Part shown: positions 58,401-64,000 of the stretch, piece by piece
How positions within the stretch are numbered: the stretch's first letter is position 1
Layout: each line of letters starts with the position of its first letter
Source of the DNA: Sipunculus nudus
Lineage: Eukaryota; Annelida; Sipuncula; Golfingiida; Sipunculidae
NCBI GenBank assembly: GCA_026874595.1
Contig: CM049318.1
Coordinates: forward strand, 30,189,956-30,253,955
Direction: 5' to 3'
Length of the DNA stretch: 64,000 nucleotides
Translations under genes and position numbers: made by a program
Notes under the pieces: model-generated
Told to the model about the DNA's origin: nothing
The model's input: only the letters and a program-made list of their open reading frames with translations
Database searches by the model: none

Positions 58401-60830
58401 TTGTCACAGTTTATTTGTTTAGCACAGAGGTATGGGTACTAGCCCCAACCCTTGAAAAACAACAAGTCATCAAACTTGTCACAGTAAAATGTGCTTGTCA
58501 CAGCATGAATGGTACTTACCCTTAACCCTAAAAGACAACAAGTCATCAATAATATGACAGTATATAGTTTCTGTCACAGATGTATTGGAACTAACCCTAA
58601 CCCTAGAAAGTCAATAAGTCAGCATAATTGTCACAGTATATTTGTAGTATATCACAGTTGTATGGGTACTAACCCCACCCTTGAAAAATAATAAGTCACC
58701 ACACTTGAAACAATAAAATATGATTGTCACAGAGGTATGGGTACTAACCCTTACTCTTGAAAGACAACTAGTGACCACACTTGTCACAGTAAAAGGTGCT
58801 TGTCAAAGAGGGATTGTTACTAACCCTAACCCTAACCCTAGAAAGACAATAAGTCAGCACAATTGTCACAGTATATTTGTTTAGCACAGAGGTAATGGTA
58901 CTAGCCCCAACCCTTGAAAAACAACAAGTCATCAAAATTATGACAGTAAATAGGTGCTTGTCACAGAGTTACATGTACTAACCCTAACCCTTGAAAGACA
59001 ACAAGTCACCACACTTGTAACAATAAAAGGTGCTTGTGACTGAGTTATCGTACTGATCTTAACCCTCCAAAGACAACTTGTCATCACACTTGACACAGTA
59101 AAAAGTGCTTGTCACAGTGACAATTGGTTCTAACCCTTTACCCTGGAAGACAAGAAGTCATCATAATTATGACAGTAAATAGTCTCGTCACAGTTGTAAC
59201 TGAACTAACCCAAACCATAAAAAGTCAAAATGTCAGCACAATTGTCACAGTATGTTTGTTAGGCACAGAGGTGTGGGTACTAACCCCAACCCTTGAAAAA
59301 CAACAAGTCATCAAACTTGTAACAATAAAAGGGGATTGTCACAGAGGTATGGGTACTAACCCATACCCTCGAAAAACTACAAGTCACCATACTTGTAACA
59401 ATAAAAGGTGTTGATCACTGAGTTATGGTACTAACCCTAGCTCTAAAAAAAAATTCATCACAATTATGCCTGTCAAATGTGCTAGTCACAGAGGAATGGG
59501 CAATTACCCTAACCCTCCAAAGACAACTTGTCATTCCACTTGTCTCTGTCAAATGTGCTTGTCACACAAGTATGGGTACTAACTCTGACCCTCCAAAGAC
59601 AACTTTTCATCACCCTTTTCACAGTAAAATATGCTTGTCAAGGAGGAATGCATGGTTAATAATCCAAACCTTTGAAAGTCAACAGGTCATCAAACTTGTC
59701 ACAGTACAAAGTGCTTGTCACTGTGAGATTGGCACTAGCCCACAACCCTGAAAGACAACAAGTCATCAAAATTATGACAGTAAATAGTGTCTGTCACATA
59801 TGTAACTGAACTAACCCCAACCCTAGAAAGTCAAAATGTCAGCACAATTGTCAGTTTATTTGCTTGTCACATTAGCTTGTGCTAACCCCAACCCTTGTAA
59901 AAAAACAAGTCAACACACAAGGTTGTCACAGAGGTATGGGTACTAACCCTTACCCTTCAAAGACAACAAGTCTTCAAAATTGGGAGAGTAAATAGTCTCG
60001 TCACAGATGTATTGGAACTAACCCTAACCCTAGAAAGACAAAAAGTCAGCACAATTGTTGCAGTAAAAGGTGCTTGTCACAGAGGTATGGGTACTTACCC
60101 TAACCCTGACAGACAACAAGTCTTCAAATTTATGACAGTAAATAGTCTCGCCACAGGTGTAATGGAATTTACCCTAACCCTTGAAAGCAAATAAGTCAGC
60201 AAAGTTGTCACATTATATTTGCTTGTCACAGGGGGATGGGTACTAACCCCAACCCTTCAAAAACAACAAGTCATCTCACTTGTCATAGTAAAAGGTGGTT
60301 GTCCCAGAGGGACTGGTACAAACCTTAAATCCTGAAAGACAACAAGTATTCAAAATTATGACAGGAAAGTGTGCTTGTCACAGAGGTATTACACTATCAT
60401 GGTATTGGTGCTTGTCACAGAGGTACGTGTACTAACCCTTACCCTTAAAAGACAACAAGTCACCACACTTATAACAATAAAAGGTGCTTGTCTGAGTTAT
60501 GGTTCTAACCCTTCCTCTTCAGAAATATTTCATCACACTTATGTCAGTCATATGTGCTTGTCACAATGGTATGGGTACTAACCCTAACCCTCCAAAGGCA
60601 ACTTGTCATCACACTTGTCTCGGTAAAAACAGCTGGTAACAGAGGGATCGGTACTAACCCTAATCCTTTAAAGACAACAAGCCATCACACTTTTCACAGT
60701 AAAAGATGCTTGTCTCAGATGTATTGTACTGATCCTAACTCTTTAAAAATTAATCATCATACTTGTCACAGTAAAAGGTGCTTGTCACAGAAATATGGGA
60801 ACTAACCGTAGTCATAACACTAAAACAAAA
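55441..60830 (+). repeat. Satellite of about 77-bp monomers with telomere-like CCCTAA blocks
   Basis: About 5.4 kb of monomers, each with (AAGACAACAAGTCATCACAC), TTGTCACAGTAAAAGGTGCT, TGTCACAGAGGTATGGGTAC and TAACCCTAACCCT. Monomers are degenerate at both edges and nearly identical in the centre (56651-58970). The TAACCC core is the complement of the metazoan telomere repeat TTAGGG, but only 1-3 copies occur per monomer. All open frames here are by-products of the repeat. Confidence 0.95.
56651..58970 (+). repeat. 462-bp higher-order repeat, five copies
   Basis: Identical 60-codon frames begin at 56651, 57123, 57585, 58047 and 58509: spacings 472, 462, 462 and 462 (the first has a 10-bp insertion near 56850). 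CTAACCCTAACCCTAACCC blocks recur at 56972, 57434, 57896, 58358 and 58820, exactly 462 bp apart. 462 is six monomers of 77 bp. Differences between copies are a few bases each, so the block was homogenised recently. Confidence 0.97.
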
Positions 60831-61158
60831 GACAACAACTCCTCACCACTCAAGTTATGCTCTATTAGCAGTGGTTACACTCATCCCAACTAATCGCTAT
60901 GTATACTAACTGCTGCAAGAAACCACGATTGCCCATCAGGTTTTGCCACAGGACAGTGCAGTCTCTGAGGAAAATTCTCCTGTGTAATATTTTACTAATC
61001 ACATTGTAGGTATCACCAGCACAATTGGATGTTCTAATGGGTGCCCGTCAATTTACACTGTGGTCAACAGTGTTTGGTGGCACAGACTTTTTCAACAGCC
61101 CCTCCATGTTGGAATACATGTTGCAATTGTCACCTTTCTAGAGAGCCTCTATACTTAC
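60831..61158. other. Edge of satellite; decayed sequence
   Basis: Monomers stop near 60830. The minus-strand reading after 61159 continues for some codons to a stop but contains no safe motif. Confidence 0.4.
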
Positions 61159-61274
61159 TTGCTGGTATGGCTTGAGGTCAGATATCCCCAACTGTTTGGA
61201 TATTTCCTCTTGCAGTGCCACAAGAGCTTGCCACTGGTGTACCAATGTTTGATTACACGCCAATCAAAATTTCT
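61159..61274 (-). CDS. Possible coding fragment or exon, unknown
   Basis: The minus strand reads LACNQTLVHQWQALVALQEE then ISKQLGISDLKPYQQ up to a consensus donor GTAAGT. The helical LQEEISKQLGI and the DLKPYQQ phrase look like real protein; the latter recalls the segment before the helicase core of RecQ/DEAD-type proteins, but that is a weak impression. No acceptor is identified and a stop precedes the frame. If the donor is not used, the frame stops six codons later. Confidence 0.25.
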
Positions 61275-61367
61275 TTTACCAGCTCAGCAGGTTGCAGGCA
61301 TCTAATCATTGTTTACATGCAGAGCCAATCATATACCTTTTCAAGGGCAAACTGACTGGGTGTTTGG

Positions 61368-61417
61368 CAGCTTGCCAAACCTAAAGAATCCTCAGCTTGC
61401 CAAACCTAAAGAATCCT
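61368..61417 (+). repeat. Perfect 25-bp tandem duplication
   Basis: CAGCTTGCCAAACCTAAAGA with its following five bases occurs twice without change, a very recent slip. Confidence 0.95.
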
Positions 61418-62222
61418 CCATTTCTCATAGCCTGTGAGTGGAAGGTCATTGGGATGTCACATGCTGTGTTGAGTGCTATATACATCAGAGCAAGTATAAA
61501 TCAGAGCATGTATATAATAGGACTGGATACTGCCTACAAATTTATTATTAATAAATGAATAGAAAATTCATACTGAATTTGCTGAATATACTTGCCTGGT
61601 TTTCCTCAAAGGCTGTAAGCTTCAAATTTGAGAATGTGCTCAATAAAGTTGGTCAAAAATTTAAAAAAGCATACATTCAACTGCTGAAAAATCAATGTGG
61701 GCCAGATAGAAGATGCTCAATATTTTTCATGCAGCTATTAGATATGGAGAATTCCTTGACAGACTTTGTTCCAGGATTTGATCATCTGTAAACCAAGTGT
61801 GAAAACTGTATAAAATTACTCAGTGCCTGTATTTTTAATGGTTTAAAAGAATGAATGGAGTGATTACATCTTCTTTTGCATCAGATTTTTTTTGGAATGG
61901 GTGGTGTCCCTTCCAGCATATATATTATACTGATTTGAAATGTGTAAATATATTGCAGAAACATAAATCAGCACAAAATAATCCCGAAAACTAATTTTTA
62001 TTAGTTATTCTTTTTATCTTTATTTCCCATGGCTCACTGCAAGGATTCAATATTACAAATACATTTGAGGTGGCAGAATATTTTAACAGCATCCAGCAAA
62101 TTGAAAATTATCAAACACCTTTCCAGCACATCAATATAAATCAATTTCTTAAATTTTCAGTTTAAGGACTGATTCAGAATGTGGTAAATGGTACATATAT
62201 ATGGTGCATTGATATTTCCTAG
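61418..62222. other. Sequence upstream of the YFSDG pseudogene
   Basis: The 78-codon frame at 61555-61791 (MNRKFILNLLNILAWF...) is not recognised and does not match what I recall of the N-terminal part of the YFSDG family. Nothing else seen. Confidence 0.35.
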
Positions 62223-63175
62223 TTGGAGATAGAAGTATTCATTCAACCTCTGTGCATCATACACCAAAATGTAATGCTGATGGCATCTTGCATAGGTCCT
62301 GATGTCACCTACCACATGCTGATTACAAAGCTTGTCTGTACTGAATACCACAAGCAGTGTGTGCTCCACATGTGTGACAACTATCCTGGGGAAGCTGGTT
62401 TGTGACAGAACCAATGGGTAGATAAGTGGGTTCATACTAACCAGACAGCACTGGTAACCCATGAACATGAAGAGACATGCTCTGCTTTCATAGAAAATCT
62501 CATCACTAAAGTAGACCTGGTCACCAAACACCACTGCATAGCCAAGGTCCAGAGTTCCTACTTTCTGATTAAAACAAGAAAACATTTTGCTGATGATACT
62601 GCAATTTTGTGGTGACCTTTCAGAAAATATTCCTTTGTCATTTTAAGATGCTGCTCAGGCCTTTCACTTGGGGAAGAGTGTGGCCATACTCCATCCATTT
62701 GTGGTCTACAATAATCTCAATGGACAAGTGGAAGCAGACATTTTGTGTTTTGTGACTGTTTAAAACATGACACAGTGCACACCTTCCAGAAAGTGCTTGT
62801 ACCATATATCATGACTATTCATCCAGCTCTAAGGAAATTTATAGACTACTTCTCAGATGGAGCTTCTTCACAAGCTAAAAACTTTATGATTATGTCAAAT
62901 CTGTGAAATCACTAGTGTAGAATGATTTTGGACTCACAGCGGAGTGACACTATTTTGCTACAACCAATGGCAAAGGGCCCTATGAAGGGTTGACAGGAGC
63001 CAGTCTGCAAAGCCTAAGGTTGTGAAGAGCACATGCACACATTAACCCCAGAGGAAGTATACTGCTGGGCTAAGATGAACATCACAGTTCTTTGTGAATA
63101 AAGAAGGTGTTCTTGCTTTGGGCATTAGCTATATGTTGGATTTGACAATGCAAAATGTTTTCAGATGTTGATGGT
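62223..63175 (+). pseudogene. Dead copy of a YFSDG-motif transposon-linked gene family
   Basis: Read across frames, the plus strand gives in order: IIHQNVMLM; CVLHMCDNYPGEAGL; QWVDKWVHTNQTALVTHEHE; FIENLITKVDLVTKHHCIAK; DLSENIPL; QAFHLGKSVAILHPFVVYNN; CLKHDTVHTFQKVLVPYI; DYFSDGASSQAKNF (Tyr at 62847); DFGLTAE-HYFATTNGKGPYEG (62923-62990); TPEEVYCWAKMNIT; FFVNKEGV. This is the motif order of a large uncharacterised family common in arthropod, cnidarian and mollusc genomes (YFSDGxxxQ..KN, FFATSHGKGPCDG, TPxELYxWA), which I recall as repetitive and probably transposon-borne; its biochemical role is unknown to me. At least six frameshifts or stops break it (stops after GEAGL, in the DLSENIPLSF region, after MSNL, after AE), and the conserved VKRLAARASLQRP segment is nearly lost. 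A 142-codon antisense frame (62157-62585) is only a shadow. Confidence 0.65.
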
Positions 63176-64000
63176 TTTGTTGCTTCACGATCTAATCAAG
63201 AACCTTATGGAAGCAGAACCTCTACTAATGAGAATTAAGGTGTGCCTGGTGACTCTATCACCATGACTTCCCTCCAAGGCCAATATTTTTACTTGTATTT
63301 ATGACAAAAGATGGTGAGTTGAGATTGCGTCTGATACATCTTATGAATTTAATGAACTGTTTGTAAATTCATGCATCCTGGCAGACCAAGCGAGAATTTT
63401 TCATGGCCAAAATGAAAGACATTGTTTCTATCCCAACAGCACACATTCTTTGTCCTATCAGCATTCCTACAACCTGGACTTTAGCAAATATATGATGAGG
63501 GCAGCAACCTTACCATAAAGAAATCTGACCTATTCAAAGCACAATATAATAACAACCAATTCAAAATGGCAGGAACTGCAGATTCCTCTTGTTCAGATTC
63601 AGATCATGTAAATAGACTGTACATTAAAAACGTTATGTAAAAATGTTATTTTTAAGGTTTTCATAACCACCAGAAGAAATGCAGAATTACATTCATGTTT
63701 AAACTTATTATTTTAAGGTTTTTGAAAATGTAATTTTTCATTTCTGTAGCATAAGTAGGGCACATTTTCAGAAATATTGGCTAAATCTAGCCAAGTATAA
63801 TTTTCAGTATTATTAGACATTTTGAACTTATTTGCAAGGTTAAGGTGTTGTGATTGTTTTAACTGGTGACATTAAAACACAAAATATGAAAAAATGTAAT
63901 CTTGCCTGATATTTATGTGTTTTCTAGGGGCTTGTAACACACACAAACTATATTATATTACTGATCTGACTCTATCTATCCATTAAGCCAGTACAGAATG
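63176..64000. other. AT-rich sequence, nothing recognised
   Basis: May include the remains of the 3' region of the pseudogene; no ends of a transposon were found. TTTTAAGGTTTT phrases near 63650 and 63712 form a short local duplication. Confidence 0.4.

Noticed and set aside
56651-58691. Five identical 60-codon frames
   Set aside because: They are one per 462-bp satellite repeat unit, with no start context or domain; periodic by-products.
55441-60830. CRISPR array
   Set aside because: Regular spacing comes from tandem monomers with no unique spacers; the DNA is eukaryotic.
55441-60830. True telomere
   Set aside because: CCCTAA occurs in only 1-3 copies per 77-bp monomer, never as a long uninterrupted run, and sequence continues on both sides.
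62157-62585. 142-codon minus-strand frame
   Set aside because: Antisense of the decayed YFSDG gene, whose plus-strand motifs are clear across frames.
1-64000. tRNA, rRNA or snRNA genes
   Set aside because: Apart from the degenerate pol III-like boxes near 5840-5890, no A/B-box pair with cloverleaf potential or rRNA-like sequence was seen by eye; a tRNAscan/Infernal run would settle it.

Overview
The window reads as gene-poor, AT-rich metazoan DNA, most likely from a bivalve mollusc. The reasons are: dispersed repeats with conserved GCCCCCGCC hairpins and TGCCTGCAGATA core repeats of the type known from bivalve 'pearl'/Helitron-like elements; many GACCTTGACC-rich and GGAC-rich repeats ending in AGTCAGCTGAGC; long (TA)n arrays; and invertebrate non-LTR retrotransposon remnants. 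There are no bacterial features. No complete protein-coding gene can be read. The recognisable coding signals are one exon of xanthine dehydrogenase/aldehyde oxidase type (37265-37392, minus), a dead reverse transcriptase (about 49.2-50.3 kb, plus), a dead gene of a YFSDG-motif transposon-linked family (about 62.2-63.2 kb, plus), and several tentative minus-strand exons.

Layout. 0-8 kb: three small inverted-repeat elements (1715-2316, 2742-2923, 6237-7160) among (TA)n arrays. 8.2-10.5 kb: a plus-strand pearl/Helitron-like element with a 178-bp core repeat and an internal 962-bp-spaced duplication. 12.2-15.0 kb: three nested layers, a pogo-like element interrupted by a 2.36-kb CAGCTGA-ended element (copy A) and by a 219-bp CAGGGGCGG element. 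15.5-16.2 kb: 45-bp minisatellite. 17.36-17.92 kb: solo-LTR-like unit with TATA box and poly(A) signal. 18.7-20.6, 31.3-32.5 and 34.5-36.7 kb: old GACCTTGACC-rich repeats. 27.4-29.7 kb: 403-bp tandem array full of AACGTT. 35.24-35.41 kb: near-perfect 83-bp-arm palindrome between two (TA)n tracts. 39.18-44.55 kb: a minus-strand pearl/Helitron element with a clear hairpin-CTAG end, split by copy B of the CAGCTGA-ended element; the related 9.24-9.30 kb sequence shows the empty site. 44.70-48.94 kb: a 4.24-kb element with CCCTTACC ends and subterminal arrays of 11-bp units. 52.70-53.61 kb: hAT-like element. 55.44-60.83 kb: a satellite of about 77-bp monomers, each carrying CTAACCCTAACCCT-like telomere-type sequence, with a homogenised 462-bp higher-order repeat (five copies).

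What stands out most is the 11-bp-periodic transposon at 44.7-48.9 kb, which may carry a small spliced minus-strand gene, followed by the telomere-motif satellite with its higher-order repeat and the palindrome at 35.3 kb. The genes do not form a pathway; apart from the oxidase-like exon the window is a record of transposition and tandem amplification. All alignments were made by eye; similarity to known families rests on recalled family motifs, not database searches.
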